DNA from: Cellvibrio mixtus subsp. mixtus J3-8
Lineage (GTDB): Bacteria > Pseudomonadota > Gammaproteobacteria > Pseudomonadales > Cellvibrionaceae
Direction: 5' to 3'
Assembly: GCF_000766945.1 (NCBI RefSeq)
Contig: NZ_KN266208.1
Coordinates: 589,275 to 653,274 of the forward strand
Length of the DNA: 64,000 nt
In this document: positions 1 to 10,435 of the stretch, piece after piece
Position numbering within the stretch: the stretch's first letter is position 1
Layout of the letters: each line of letters begins with the position of its first letter
Translations under genes and position numbers: made by a program
Notes under the pieces: model-generated
Database searches by the model: none
Told to the model about the DNA's origin: nothing
Seen by the model: only the letters and a program-made list of their open reading frames with translations

Positions 1-141
1 CACTTCAAAGCGCTCACCTGGCAATTGTGAAAAATCAATAGTCTTGAGAGTGTTAGCCCACAAGAAAGGGGAGGCGATTACGCCAATCAGTGCCAAAGCA
101 AATTTACGCATATTCAACCCCGGAGTGAATAGAGCACACAT
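1..141 (-). CDS. pilQ: Type IV pilus secretin PilQ, N-terminal fragment
   Basis: Only the first 47 codons lie in the window; the gene continues past base 1. The start at 141 follows an AAGGAA ribosome binding site 10 bases upstream. An in-frame ATG at 111 gives a cleaner signal peptide (MRKFALALIGVIASPFLWA), so either start is possible. The mature part begins with a short beta-type segment (IDFSQLPGERFEV), as in the AMIN region of PilQ. PilQ is the outer-membrane secretin through which the pilus emerges. It is called here mainly from position: it begins 6 bases after the pilP stop in a pilMNOP cluster, where pilQ is expected. Confidence 0.8.
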   Translation of the reverse strand, partial: MCALFTPGLNMRKFALALIGVIASPFLWANTLKTIDFSQLPGERFEV

Positions 142-147
142 GTCCGC

Positions 148-672
148 TTATTCCTTCTCTTCTAATTTAATAATTCTGGGACGTTCAACCCAACCATTGG
201 AACCATCACTAACAATCTCCATCACTTCAATTTGTGATGAGGAGGCTGAAATAATTTTTCCATGATTCATCCCCAGGTAATTACCTAAAGTTGCAGGTAC
301 AACACTATTTTCGCCATTATCGATCAGCGCCCATAACTGACCACCTTTTAAAATAGTGCCCACCATTTTCAATGAAGTAATATTGAATCCTTCAAGAAAT
401 TCTTTTTCACGCGCCAAGTCAGGGGCAACAGCGCGCCCACCTTTAGCAGCCGACTCGTCCACTGGAATTGGTTTTTCAAAAGGGCTACGCAAAGTCATCG
501 CGCTGTACGCAAAAGGTTGATATGGACTAAAGGTTGGTAAAGGCTCAATCTGCCCTTTAGGACGACGCTTGGTCTCTTCCATAAAATCGATTAAATCTTG
601 CTGGGAAGATTGACCACAACCAACCAGTGCCAATACACAAAACACTTGTGCAATTAATAAAGACCGTTTCAT
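148..672 (-). CDS. pilP: Type IV pilus assembly lipoprotein PilP
   Basis: The 174-residue product begins with a lipoprotein signal ending in the lipobox LVGC (Cys19), so it should be anchored to the inner membrane. A flexible Pro-rich stretch (about residues 35-75) precedes the small beta domain with LKMVGTI and WALID, typical of PilP. PilP joins the PilM/N/O inner-membrane platform to the PilQ secretin. The start overlaps the last codon of pilO by 4 bases, indicating translational coupling within a pilM-N-O-P-Q operon. Confidence 0.93.
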   Translation of the reverse strand: MKRSLLIAQVFCVLALVGCGQSSQQDLIDFMEETKRRPKGQIEPLPTFSPYQPFAYSAMTLRSPFEKPIPVDESAAKGGRAVAPDLAREKEFLEGFNITSLKMVGTILKGGQLWALIDNGENSVVPATLGNYLGMNHGKIISASSSQIEVMEIVSDGSNGWVERPRIIKLEEKE

Positions 673-1289
673 TTAGCAGCGGCCTCCTGTGCTTTATAGC
701 GATATGTTTTTGCTGATATTTTCATGTTCAACGTCCGGCTTTCTTTAGCCGCCGTTATTGTGAAGTCATGTAACGTAACAATACGCGGCATACCAGCAAC
801 ACCACTCACAAAACCGCCCATATCGTGATAGCCGCCATCCACCGAAATACTGATGGGAACCTCAATGTAATACTCAGCTACAACATCTGGCTGGAAGTTT
901 ATGTTCGCATTGGTCAAACCGCTCTCTGTTCCGCGTGTACCAATATCTTCAAGCAACCCCGGCACCTCTGTTTTAGCAGGCAGGCGGGAAAGCAACGATT
1001 CGAAAGTGACTTTCATCTCTTCCATTTGCGCTTTATATGCATCCAGATTGGCCGCTTCAAAACTACGCTTTTCAAAAGTGGTTCGAAGTGTTTTTTCCTG
1101 CGCAGCAACAGATTCCAATTCCAAATTTAAATCGCTAATTTTTACGTAATAAGTTGCGATAAAAATAAGCGCCACCAACAACAGGCACACAAACACTTTG
1201 GCAGGTAAAGGCCATACACCGATTTTTTCAAAATCGATATTGTTTACGTCAAAATCTTTTAGTTGTTCGAGAGTATCCTGGAATGACAT
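669..1289 (-). CDS. pilO: Type IV pilus inner-membrane protein PilO
   Basis: The 206-residue protein has a cytoplasmic N-terminus of about 28 residues, one membrane segment (about 29-48), a periplasmic coiled coil (about 52-90) and a C-terminal ferredoxin-like domain. This is the PilO architecture. PilO forms a heterodimer with PilN that aligns the pilus machine across the periplasm. The segment LEDIGTRGTESGLTNANINF is characteristic of the family. The gene abuts pilN, sharing base 1289, and overlaps pilP. Confidence 0.93.
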   Translation of the reverse strand: MSFQDTLEQLKDFDVNNIDFEKIGVWPLPAKVFVCLLLVALIFIATYYVKISDLNLELESVAAQEKTLRTTFEKRSFEAANLDAYKAQMEEMKVTFESLLSRLPAKTEVPGLLEDIGTRGTESGLTNANINFQPDVVAEYYIEVPISISVDGGYHDMGGFVSGVAGMPRIVTLHDFTITAAKESRTLNMKISAKTYRYKAQEAAAK

Positions 1290-1875
1290 TATTTTGCCCC
1301 TCCTGCGGTTTTGGCCGCTTCAGCAGCAGGATCTACAGGAGCAGAAGTTTCTACCGTCATTTTAAATGTGCTTGCATCCTCTCCCTCATCCTGTGCCGCT
1401 TGTACAGAAGACAGATTTGGCGATGCATACCAGTCCGATGCCTCCAGGTTACGCATAAAACTGGCAACACGGTTATATGACTCAGCAACGCCTGCAATGG
1501 TGACGACATTGCCCTTACGCTCTACCGAATTTACCCACACACCATCCGGAATCGCTCTTGCCAGTTCATCAAAATAACGAACAATAACGGGGCGAGTTCC
1601 TTCAAGGTCGGTAATAACTTTGATGCGCGCCAACAAATCATCGCGCACTTTCTTGATTTCGCTAATTTCTTTTACTTGCGCATCCAGCTTTTTAATTTCC
1701 TGGTCCAAGAGCTGGTTACGTGCATTCTGGTTTTCAATAGCGGATTGAACACTGGACACCCATAGATAAGCAGCAAACGCCGCAACAAGCCCAACACCGG
1801 CGATAATGCCTAAAAACTCGCGCTTCTTTTCCTCGCGATAGACTTGACGCCAGGGCAATAAGTTAATTTTGGCCA

Positions 1876-1876
<1 letters not shown>
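1289..1876 (-). CDS. pilN: Type IV pilus inner-membrane protein PilN
   Basis: The 195-residue bitopic protein starts with MAKINLLPWR, the conserved cytoplasmic PilN motif that docks into the PilM groove. A membrane helix (about 22-42), a coiled coil (about 45-85) and a periplasmic domain with GVWVNSVERKGNVVTIAGVA follow. The C-terminus has a low-complexity Ala-rich tail (PVDPAAEAAKTAGGAK). The start overlaps the end of pilM by one base, so translation is probably coupled. Confidence 0.95.
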
Positions 1877-2964
<1,088 letters not shown>

Positions 2965-3020
2965 TTAGACGTTGTTTATGTTATAGCACTTTAACTTAAG
3001 CCTGCAACAAACCGATGAAT

Positions 3021-3049
3021 ATGTAAACAGGCAAAAAAGCCCGTATAAT
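3021..3049 (+). promoter_or_regulatory. Probable sigma-70 promoter of the PBP1a gene
   Basis: A perfect TATAAT lies at 3044-3049 in the context CCGTATAATGCGCG. The matching -35 region (around 3021-3026) is weak. A start of transcription near 3056 would give a leader of about 43 bases before ATG 3099. This argues against the upstream in-frame ATG at 3048, which sits inside the -10 element. Confidence 0.55.
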
Positions 3050-3098
3050 GCGCGCCTCTTCCTGCGAATTCGCTAACCCATTAATTCACATAGAAAAA

Positions 3099-5480
3099 AT
3101 GTTTAGTAAAAAATCCTTGTTCGGCATTATTTTTTGGCTGTTACTGGCTGGTACCAGTGTTACCCTGGTGACATTTGCAGGCCTTTATCTCTATCTCAGC
3201 CCCAAATTACCTTCGGTTGAATCCTTGAGGGAGGTTAAATTACAGACCCCGTTACGGGTTTATTCAAGCGACGGCAAACTTATTGGTGAATTTGGCGAAC
3301 AACGTCGCACTCCACTCACCTACGATCAGATCCCGCCCCTTTATATAAAAGCTCTCCTCTCCGCCGAAGATGCAGAGTTCTTCGAGCATCATGGGGTTTC
3401 TCTAAAAGGCATGTTGCGCGCCGCATCACAAATTCTAAAGTCCGGCGCCATCCAATCGGGTGGAAGTACTATTACTCAACAGTTGGCACGTGATTTCTTT
3501 CTCACTCGCCAGCAAATCTTCTCACGCAAGTTTAACGAAATTCTCTTATCCATTGAAATTGAAAGAAAATTCACCAAGGAAGAAATCCTGGAATTATTCA
3601 ATAATAAAATGTTCTTTGGGAACCGTGCCTACGGTTTACAAGCGGCTGCCCAAATCTATTATGGCAAGGATATTAAGGATTTAAGCGTCGCCCAATACGC
3701 CATGATCGTCGGTGTACTTAAAGCACCTTCAGCCTATAACCCGCTTGCGAACCTCAAACGCGCGATGATCCGCCGCAACTGGATTATCGGGCGCATGTAT
3801 GAGTTAAAACATATTGATCGCGTCACCTATGAAGCAGCAATCAATGAACCCAACACGGCCAGCTATCACGGTACAACACTGGATGTGCAAGCACCTTATA
3901 TTGCAGAAATGGCACGCCAGGAAGTACTTGATCGTTTTGGCGACAAAGCTTACGTGCAGGGGTATCGTGTTTACACTACTGTCGATAGCGCTGCACAAGC
4001 GACAGCCCAGGCAGCAATCCTCAAGGGACTAATGGATTACGACAAACGCCACGGTTACCGCGGCCCGGAGCGAAAACTAAACCCATCGCAAGAATCTGAT
4101 CTTTCGGATTGGCAAGATGAACTGCAGACAATCCCGGTCCTCGGAGGCCTTGAGCCTGCCGCTGTCGTAGATGTTGCCGACAAAACAGTCAAAGTCATTA
4201 TGAGCAATGGGGATTTTGTTGACCTCGGCTGGGAACAAGGCCTGTCCAATGTACGCCCCTACATTACCGAAGACAGCCGCGGCGCGACTTATAATAGTGC
4301 GCGCGATTTTTTGAAGCCCGGCGACGTAGTGCGGCTTGCAAAAGATAATGACGACCAATGGCACTTCAGCCAGGTTCCCGCCATTCAGGCTGCACTGGTT
4401 TCACTCGACCCAATGGATGGCGCCATTCGCTCATTAGTCGGTGGTTTCGACTTCAACCAAAGTCATTACAATCGCGCCACTCAAGGAGCTCGCCAGCCCG
4501 GGTCCAGCTTCAAACCCTTGCTGTATACCGCCGCCCTGGAAAATGGATTTACACCTGCATCAATTATTAACGATGCCCCAATCGTCATCGAAAATACCAG
4601 CACTGGCATAGCCTGGCGCCCGGAGAATGACGATGGCAAATTCTCTGGCCCTATGCGTCTGCGCCAGGCATTGTATCGTTCGCGAAATCTGGTTTCGATC
4701 CGCTTACTGCGCAGTATTGGCATGCAAACAGCGCTGGATAGCATGGCAAGATTTGGCTTCAACCCCAAAGATTTCCCCCGCGACCTGACGTTGGCATTGG
4801 GTACTCATGAATTAACGCCCATGCAAATGGCGACCGCCTATGCCAGTTTCGCTAACGGCGGCTTCAAAATTGATCCATACCTGGTCACACGAATTGAGGA
4901 AGACAGCGGCAAGATTGTTTACGAAGCCACCCCCAAAAGAGTTTGTAAAGAATGCGAGAGCAACCTTCCATCCACGAATGATGCCAACACCAATGTTGCC
5001 AAGCGAATTATTGATGCCCGTATCGCCTACCTGATCGACTCGATGCTGCGCGACGTAGTGGATAAAGGCACTGGCCGCCAAGCGAAACAATTGGGGCGCA
5101 AGGATCTCGCCGGTAAAACCGGCACTACCAACGGTCCGCGCGACACATGGTTTTCTGGCTACAACCCTAATATCACTACCACCGTGTGGGTAGGTTTTGA
5201 TGCGAACACATTATTGGGTAGAAAAGAGTTCGGTAGCTCTGCAGCGCTGCCGATCTGGATCGACTTTATGCGCACCGCCCTGGAAGGATTACCAGATCAG
5301 TTACCACGCCAGCCTGAAGGCATTGTTACCGTGCGCATCAATCCGGATACCGGAAAACCGGCTATGCCTGGTGATCCGGACGCCATCTTTGAAGTATTTT
5401 TAGGGGAAGATACCGGCCGTACATCTGCCGCAGGCCATGAAACCAGCGAGCAAGTCACCCTGCCGGAAGAGATTTTCTAA
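3099..5480 (+). CDS. mrcA: Class A penicillin-binding protein 1a (glycosyltransferase/transpeptidase)
   Basis: This bifunctional peptidoglycan synthase has 793 residues from the chosen ATG (MFSKKSLFG). An N-terminal membrane anchor spans about residues 7-32. The GT51 glycosyltransferase domain has the catalytic EDAEFFEHHG motif near residue 90 and GGSTITQQLARDFF. The transpeptidase domain has SxxK at Ser469-Lys472 (GSSFKP), an SRN motif (YRSRNLVS) and KTG at Lys673. An insert rich in charged residues separates the two domains, as in PBP1a. Divergence from pilM is the common pseudomonad order. All catalytic motifs are intact. Confidence 0.95.
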   Translation: MFSKKSLFGIIFWLLLAGTSVTLVTFAGLYLYLSPKLPSVESLREVKLQTPLRVYSSDGKLIGEFGEQRRTPLTYDQIPPLYIKALLSAEDAEFFEHHGVSLKGMLRAASQILKSGAIQSGGSTITQQLARDFFLTRQQIFSRKFNEILLSIEIERKFTKEEILELFNNKMFFGNRAYGLQAAAQIYYGKDIKDLSVAQYAMIVGVLKAPSAYNPLANLKRAMIRRNWIIGRMYELKHIDRVTYEAAINEPNTASYHGTTLDVQAPYIAEMARQEVLDRFGDKAYVQGYRVYTTVDSAAQATAQAAILKGLMDYDKRHGYRGPERKLNPSQESDLSDWQDELQTIPVLGGLEPAAVVDVADKTVKVIMSNGDFVDLGWEQGLSNVRPYITEDSRGATYNSARDFLKPGDVVRLAKDNDDQWHFSQVPAIQAALVSLDPMDGAIRSLVGGFDFNQSHYNRATQGARQPGSSFKPLLYTAALENGFTPASIINDAPIVIENTSTGIAWRPENDDGKFSGPMRLRQALYRSRNLVSIRLLRSIGMQTALDSMARFGFNPKDFPRDLTLALGTHELTPMQMATAYASFANGGFKIDPYLVTRIEEDSGKIVYEATPKRVCKECESNLPSTNDANTNVAKRIIDARIAYLIDSMLRDVVDKGTGRQAKQLGRKDLAGKTGTTNGPRDTWFSGYNPNITTTVWVGFDANTLLGRKEFGSSAALPIWIDFMRTALEGLPDQLPRQPEGIVTVRINPDTGKPAMPGDPDAIFEVFLGEDTGRTSAAGHETSEQVTLPEEIF

Positions 5481-5502
5481 CGCTAGAGATTTTTTGAGTA
5501 AG

Positions 5503-6327
5503 CTAATCGATAACCTTCAGGGATGAAGGAGTGCGCACCCCCATCACCAACGACTTAAACTGGCGTTTGCCACTTTGGCCACCCTTGTTTTTCCGAGCAG
5601 TAATCCATCCACGCACTTCCACTGTTTTGCCCACCAGCACCTGCCAATCCTTACGCCCGAACGCCTGCCAATCAGACTTTTTGATCTGCGCAACCAGTTC
5701 GCCATCAAACTCAATCCACACCGCCGAATTCACATCGACACGAGTTACCTTGCCGCGCACGAGGCGAAAACCGGTATCGCCCACCAGTAAAGACGCAGAT
5801 TGAAATCCTCCCCAATAAGGGTTACGCCAAACACCGGATGGATTTTTGCGCGCACGCGATTCAATTGAAGAGAGGCAGGATTCTTGCGCACGATTAGGGG
5901 GAACACTGATTTGAAATGCCATGCCAGCGCGAATTTGTTCGGCGGCAAGGCTGCGCCCTGATTTATCGTACACATGCGCCAGCCAACGCCCGTAGTGGTC
6001 GCGCCTTTCAGTATCAAACCCCAAACGAACTTCGCCGCCAGCGCTGGCGATAAATTGGCGCGCTTTTGCCAGTGATTCCTGCCCCATGGGTTGGCCGCGT
6101 TTTTGACCGATGGCAATCTCCGGCGCGTTCATCCCCAACACACGCACCGAGCGACCATCACTGAGCTTCAATGTATCGCCATCCTGCACCTTCGCAACGC
6201 GAATAGGTGCAGTTTCGGGATGGCCGCACTCGGCCAATACAGGCGCAGAGGTCAACAGGCATAAAAAAACGCCGGCGAGTAAACTCGCCGGCGTTTTTAG
6301 TGATTGTCGTGTCAGCTTAAGCTGCAA
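5503..6327 (-). CDS. Secreted thermonuclease-family (SNase-like) protein
   Basis: The core (VAKVQDGDTLKLSDGRSVRV, then LGMNAPEI, then RRDHYGRWLAHVY) carries the staphylococcal-nuclease pattern of catalytic Arg, Glu and Arg. A C-terminal extension of about 110 residues (QSASLLVGDTGFRLVRGKVT onward) looks like an extra OB-type domain. The first in-frame ATG (6408) lies deep inside rpmE. A TTG at 6327, 10 bases after the rpmE stop, gives a good signal peptide (KLTR, then LLAGVFLCLL, then PVLA), so it is preferred; the product is then 274 residues. The signal-peptide codons coincide with a perfect terminator hairpin. Substrate is unknown beyond nucleic acid. Confidence 0.75.
   Translation of the reverse strand: MQLKLTRQSLKTPASLLAGVFLCLLTSAPVLAECGHPETAPIRVAKVQDGDTLKLSDGRSVRVLGMNAPEIAIGQKRGQPMGQESLAKARQFIASAGGEVRLGFDTERRDHYGRWLAHVYDKSGRSLAAEQIRAGMAFQISVPPNRAQESCLSSIESRARKNPSGVWRNPYWGGFQSASLLVGDTGFRLVRGKVTRVDVNSAVWIEFDGELVAQIKKSDWQAFGRKDWQVLVGKTVEVRGWITARKNKGGQSGKRQFKSLVMGVRTPSSLKVID
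6263..6298 (-). terminator. Rho-independent terminator after rpmE, inside the nuclease gene
   Basis: A 16-base stem (6265-6280 with 6283-6298) contains a GC-rich core CGCCGGCGAGT and is flanked by A and T runs on both sides, so it could stop transcription from either strand. In the minus direction it lies 40 bases after the rpmE stop. It overlaps the predicted signal-peptide codons of the downstream nuclease. Confidence 0.85.
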
Positions 6328-6337
6328 GACACACCAA

Positions 6338-6559
6338 TTATTTCTTGGCGCCACCGATGCGGCTGCCGAAACGCTTGGTGAAGCGGTCAATACGACCACC
6401 GGTATCAACGATTTTTTGCTTGCCAGTGTAGAAAGGGTGGCATTGGCCGCACACGTCTACGTGGAAAGATTTACCCAGGGTTGAACGGGTAGTGAAGTTG
6501 TTGCCGCAGCTGCAGTTAACAGCAACTTCAACGTAATTTGGATGAATGTCTGCTTTCAT
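6338..6559 (-). CDS. rpmE: 50S ribosomal protein L31
   Basis: The 73-residue protein beginning [12 protein letters not shown] is a typical L31. It has the zinc-binding cysteines (NCSCGN and [15 protein letters not shown]), so it is the zinc-containing RpmE form rather than the Cys-less paralogue. The ATG at 6559 is preceded by AAGG about 10 bases upstream. The longer frame upstream is not L31-like. The gene is divergent from priA, the usual gammaproteobacterial order. Confidence 0.97.
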   Translation of the reverse strand: MKADIHPNYVEVAVNCSCGNNFTTRSTLGKSFHVDVCGQCHPFYTGKQKIVDTGGRIDRFTKRFGSRIGGAKK

Positions 6560-6650
6560 GATGAATGCCTTCGTAAGCTGTGCCGCCACCGGGTCAATTG
6601 CCTGGCACCGCACATAGGTTAAAAAAAACGGCTGTTTTTGAAGAGCGGCG

Positions 6651-6678
6651 ATACTATCAGAAAAAAATGCGAGCGCAA
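6651..6678 (-). promoter_or_regulatory. Probable rpmE promoter
   Basis: On the minus strand TTGCGC (6678-6673), a 16-base spacer and TAGTAT (6656-6651) form a reasonable sigma-70 promoter about 90 bases upstream of the rpmE start. No site was confirmed for the divergent priA gene. Confidence 0.45.
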
Positions 6679-6819
6679 CCGCAAAGCATGGTTTTGCCTA
6701 AAAAATCATCACCCATATGATGTTTCTGCCACTAAAGCGTCAATTTGACTCCCTGCTTTGTCGAGACGATATGGGTTATCCTTCCACTAAAACGCTGCCT
6801 AATCAGAACTCTATCAACG

Positions 6820-9039
6820 ATGCTCGAACCACGATTGCTTGAAATTGCCCTTCCGGTCCCCCTAAGGCGCAATTTCGACTATTTACCGCCGATTGATTTT
6901 CCCCTCGATGCACTGGATTCAATGCAAGCTGGCACCCTGATCAAGGTTCCGTTTGGCCACCAGGAGCTCATCGGGGTATTGCTCGCGGTTAAATCAGTTA
7001 GTTCTTACCAACCTGCCAAGCTGCGCCCCGCGCTGGGTTTTATCGATCACCACCCTGTACTGGACACTGAACTACTCGAGCTTTGCCGATGGGCCGCTGA
7101 CTATTATCAATCCCCTTTAGGCGAGGCTCTGCAAACTGCTTTACCCGTCCTCTTGCGACAGGGTGAACCGGCGCGATTAAAAGGCGAACCTGTTTTTGTA
7201 TTGACCACTGAAGGCAAAGGCTTGCCCGAAGGCGCCCTCAAACGCGCACGCAAACAAGCCGAATTACTGGCAGCACTACAAAAGACCCCGCAGTTAACAC
7301 GGGCAGATCTGGATTTACTGGAAATACCCCGCGCCATTGCCAAAAACCTGATCGATAAAGGCTTGGTAAGAATCGAAGAGCTGGTGATATCAACACAAAA
7401 TCCCGCCCTCCAATTATTGCGGGAACCGCCACTCCCCCTGAGTGATGAACAACAACAAGCATTTGAACAGATCGACTTTACCGGCTTTAAAACCTGGCTA
7501 CTCGACGGCGCCACCGGTAGCGGCAAAACCGAAATTTATTTGCAAGCGATTGAACAGTGCCTCCAACAAGGCAAACAAGCATTAGTGCTGGTCCCTGAAA
7601 TTGGCCTTACCCCGCAAACCATCCAGCGCTTCCAGCGGCGCTTTGCTGTTCCGGTTGCCGCATTACATTCAGGGTTAAATGATAAAGAGAGGCTGGAGGC
7701 ATGGCTGCAAGCACGTGCGGGTATTGCCCGCATCGTAATCGGGACTCGCTCGGCGCTGTTTACGCCCTTCCAATCACTGGGAATTATCATTATTGATGAA
7801 GAGCACGATGGTTCATTCAAGCAACAGGATGGCTTCCGTTATTCAGCGCGTGACCTCGCCGCCGTACGTGCGCACCGCTTGAACATTCCCCTGATTCTCG
7901 GCTCGGCAACGCCCTCGCTGGAAACCTTGCACAATGCATTGCAAGGTCGCTCCCAACATTTGCAACTTAAAGCTCGTGCGGGCAGTGCCAGGCCACCGGA
8001 AATCCAGTTGCTGGATATTCGCGGCGAAATACTCCACGACGGTTTTGCCCAAGCCAGCATTGATGCTATTAGCGAAACCCTCGCACGCGGAAACCAGGTG
8101 CTGGTTTTTCTCAACCGCCGCGGTTATGCACCGACATTGGAATGCCACGATTGCGGCTGGCTGGCGAACTGTCATTTTTGCGATGCACGCATGACCGTGC
8201 ACCAAACCCCGCGCCATTTACATTGCCATCATTGTGATCACCAGCGCGCATTGCCGCGCCGCTGCCCGCACTGCAATTCCAGCCATTTACAACCCATCGG
8301 CCAGGGAACCGAGCGCAGTGAAATCGTGCTGCAGCAATTATTTCCGGGGCAAAAAATTATTCGTGTGGACCGCGATTCCACGCGCAATAAAAATGCAATG
8401 CAAAAATTACTGGAAGATGTTCATACCGGCGAACCCTGCATCCTCGTTGGAACACAGATGCTCGCCAAAGGCCACCACTTTGCCGATGTAACGCTGGTGG
8501 TCATTATCGATGCCGATGCCGGTTTATTCAGCACGGATTTCCGCGGCCCCGAACGCATGGGCCAATTGCTTTTACAAGTTGCCGGGCGCGCCGGGCGCGC
8601 CGAAAAACCGGGGCGAGTCATATTGCAGAGCCACCATACCGATCATCCGCTGGTACAGACTTTGGTTACGCGCGGTTACCACGCATTAGCTGATTTGATT
8701 TTGCAGGAGCGCCAACTGACTGCCCTGCCCCCTTATCGCCAACTCGCACTGGTTCGTGCCGAAAGCAAATTTCCCCAAAAGGCGACTGACTTTCTGACCT
8801 ACGCACGCCAACAAGCAGAAATATTATCGCCCGCAACCCCGGCACTCAGTTATCTCGGCCCCTTGCCAGCATTGATGGAGAAGCGCGGCGACCGTTTTCG
8901 CTATCAATTGCAAATCAACAGCGCGCAACGCAAGCCCTTGCAACAATTGCTAACGGAATTAGCGATGAAACTTGAGGCCAGTCCGCTTGCCAAAGCGGTA
9001 CGCTGGTCAATTGATGTCGACCCGCAAGAGATGGGTTAG
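6820..9039 (+). CDS. priA: Primosomal replication restart helicase PriA
   Basis: This is a 739-residue superfamily 2 DNA helicase from ATG 6820 (MLEPRLLEIALPVPLRRNFD). An N-terminal 3'-DNA-end-binding domain is followed by Walker A (GATGSGKTE, about residue 230), the DEEH box (IIDEEHDGSFKQ, about 325) and the PriA zinc-binding insert with paired cysteines starting at Cys442 (CHDCGW, CHFC, CHHCDH, CPHC). Motif VI is QVAGRAGRAEKPG. PriA reloads DnaB at stalled forks. Upstream in-frame codons do not resemble PriA, so the internal start is used. Confidence 0.96.
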   Translation: MLEPRLLEIALPVPLRRNFDYLPPIDFPLDALDSMQAGTLIKVPFGHQELIGVLLAVKSVSSYQPAKLRPALGFIDHHPVLDTELLELCRWAADYYQSPLGEALQTALPVLLRQGEPARLKGEPVFVLTTEGKGLPEGALKRARKQAELLAALQKTPQLTRADLDLLEIPRAIAKNLIDKGLVRIEELVISTQNPALQLLREPPLPLSDEQQQAFEQIDFTGFKTWLLDGATGSGKTEIYLQAIEQCLQQGKQALVLVPEIGLTPQTIQRFQRRFAVPVAALHSGLNDKERLEAWLQARAGIARIVIGTRSALFTPFQSLGIIIIDEEHDGSFKQQDGFRYSARDLAAVRAHRLNIPLILGSATPSLETLHNALQGRSQHLQLKARAGSARPPEIQLLDIRGEILHDGFAQASIDAISETLARGNQVLVFLNRRGYAPTLECHDCGWLANCHFCDARMTVHQTPRHLHCHHCDHQRALPRRCPHCNSSHLQPIGQGTERSEIVLQQLFPGQKIIRVDRDSTRNKNAMQKLLEDVHTGEPCILVGTQMLAKGHHFADVTLVVIIDADAGLFSTDFRGPERMGQLLLQVAGRAGRAEKPGRVILQSHHTDHPLVQTLVTRGYHALADLILQERQLTALPPYRQLALVRAESKFPQKATDFLTYARQQAEILSPATPALSYLGPLPALMEKRGDRFRYQLQINSAQRKPLQQLLTELAMKLEASPLAKAVRWSIDVDPQEMG

Positions 9040-9142
9040 TGATTGGGCTATAGCAATTGAGGAATAGAGCTTAGTGACGGCAATAGCCATTCCCTTTACA
9101 ATCGCGCCCTTATTTTTTAGCCAACCGATTATGTAAATATCC

Positions 9143-9694
9143 ATGAGTAGAGATTTCGCCAAAAAAGGCCGCGCACCGGCCAAACGCAACGGCAGCAATA
9201 GCGGAGGGCAAACACCTGCATGGCTGTGGTTTATTGCAGGCCTGGTGCTGGGTGCATTTGCGGCAAGCTACTACTTTATTAAAAATCCGGTAGAAGCACC
9301 GGCCCCCAAGGAAGAGCCCAAACCAAAAGTAATTGAAAACAAAACCCCCAAACCACGTTTTGATTTCTACAAATTACTGCAAGAAAGCGAAACGATTGTT
9401 CCTGCCAGCGAAGCTACCAGTGAAGAGAAACCGGCACAGCAGGAAGCAGGGATTGAATACCTGATCCAGGTGGGCTCATTCCCCAAAGCAGAAGATGCCG
9501 ACAAATTACGCGCGCAACTGATCCTGCTGAACCTTGATGCGGGTATCGAAAAAGTGGAAATCCGCAAAGGTGAAATCTGGCATCGTGTCGTTGTCGGTCC
9601 TTTTGATAACCAAAATGCATTGACCAGCGCGCGCTCACAACTCGTCAAAAATGAGTACAACGCACTCGTCCTCAAACGCGCCAAAGCCAAGTAA
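9143..9694 (+). CDS. SPOR-domain membrane protein, FtsN-like
   Basis: The 183-residue protein has a basic cytoplasmic tail (MSRDFAKKGRAPAKRNG), one membrane helix (about 28-48), a Pro/Lys/Glu-rich linker and a C-terminal SPOR domain (about 103-180; YLIQVGSFPKAEDADKLRAQ). SPOR domains bind denuded septal glycan. The layout matches short FtsN-type division proteins, and the position between priA and hslV matches the same gene in Pseudomonas. Whether it is the essential FtsN cannot be told from sequence. Confidence 0.85.
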   Translation: MSRDFAKKGRAPAKRNGSNSGGQTPAWLWFIAGLVLGAFAASYYFIKNPVEAPAPKEEPKPKVIENKTPKPRFDFYKLLQESETIVPASEATSEEKPAQQEAGIEYLIQVGSFPKAEDADKLRAQLILLNLDAGIEKVEIRKGEIWHRVVVGPFDNQNALTSARSQLVKNEYNALVLKRAKAK

Positions 9695-9824
9695 TGGCGT
9701 AAGCCAATCCGCAATCGATACCGCTTGAAAAACCGGTGTCGATCCCCATTTCGATAATTCCTGTTGCGATACCGCACAGCACATGTCCCGCATGTGTTTG
9801 TATTTATTCTTTAAAGGAAGTCCT

Positions 9825-10349
9825 GTGACTACGATTCTTTCTGTTCGCCGCGAAGGCCAGGTGGTAATTGGTGGCGACGGCCAGGTATCCCTTGGCAATA
9901 CCGTCATGAAAGGCAACGCGCGCAAGGTGCGTCGTTTGTACAAAAACCAGGTGCTCGCCGGATTCGCCGGCGGCACTGCCGATGCGTTTACGTTATTCGA
10001 ACGCTTTGAAGCCAAACTCGAAGCCCATAACGGCCAACTAACGCGTGCCGCTGTTGAACTCGCCAAAGACTGGCGAACGGACCGCAGCTTGCGCCGCCTG
10101 GAAGCCTTACTGGCTGTTGCCGATAAAGAAGCTTCGTTAATCATTACCGGCAATGGCGATGTGATCCAACCCGAAGATGATTTAATTGCGATTGGTTCCG
10201 GCGGCAACTACGCGCAAGCCGCTGCACGTGCATTACTGGAAAATACATCGCTCGATGCGCGCAATATTGTTGAAAAAGGTTTGAAAATCGCTGGCGATAT
10301 TTGCGTGTTCACCAACCAGAACCACACCATTGAAGTGCTCGATTATTAA
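9825..10349 (+). CDS. hslV: ATP-dependent protease subunit HslV
   Basis: This is a 174-residue proteasome-type peptidase. GTG 9825 is chosen because it places Thr2 (V-TTILSVRR) at the N-terminus after Met removal, as catalysis requires, and an AAGGAAG site lies just upstream. Family motifs include [31 protein letters not shown] and [14 protein letters not shown]. It forms the HslUV protease with the downstream ATPase. The ATG at 9783 would bury the catalytic Thr. Confidence 0.96.
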   Translation: MTTILSVRREGQVVIGGDGQVSLGNTVMKGNARKVRRLYKNQVLAGFAGGTADAFTLFERFEAKLEAHNGQLTRAAVELAKDWRTDRSLRRLEALLAVADKEASLIITGNGDVIQPEDDLIAIGSGGNYAQAAARALLENTSLDARNIVEKGLKIAGDICVFTNQNHTIEVLDY

Positions 10350-10364
10350 TTTTTATATTAGCCC

Positions 10365-10403
10365 GCCATTTTGGTGGGGCACACAGCGCCTCACCAAAAT
10401 GGC
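10365..10403 (+). promoter_or_regulatory. Long intercistronic hairpin between hslV and hslU
   Basis: A 16-base stem (10365-10380 with 10388-10403, one G-U pair) with a 7-base loop occupies most of the 86-base hslV-hslU gap and ends 32 bases before the hslU ATG. There is no T run, so it is not a classical terminator. An mRNA-stability or expression-ratio element is inferred. Confidence 0.6.
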
Positions 10404-10435
10404 TACCAATGCACAAAGAAATTAAAGAGTTTTTT

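Noticed and set aside
3048-3098. Upstream in-frame start for the PBP1a gene.
   Set aside because: It overlaps a perfect TATAAT, and the added residues are not family-like.
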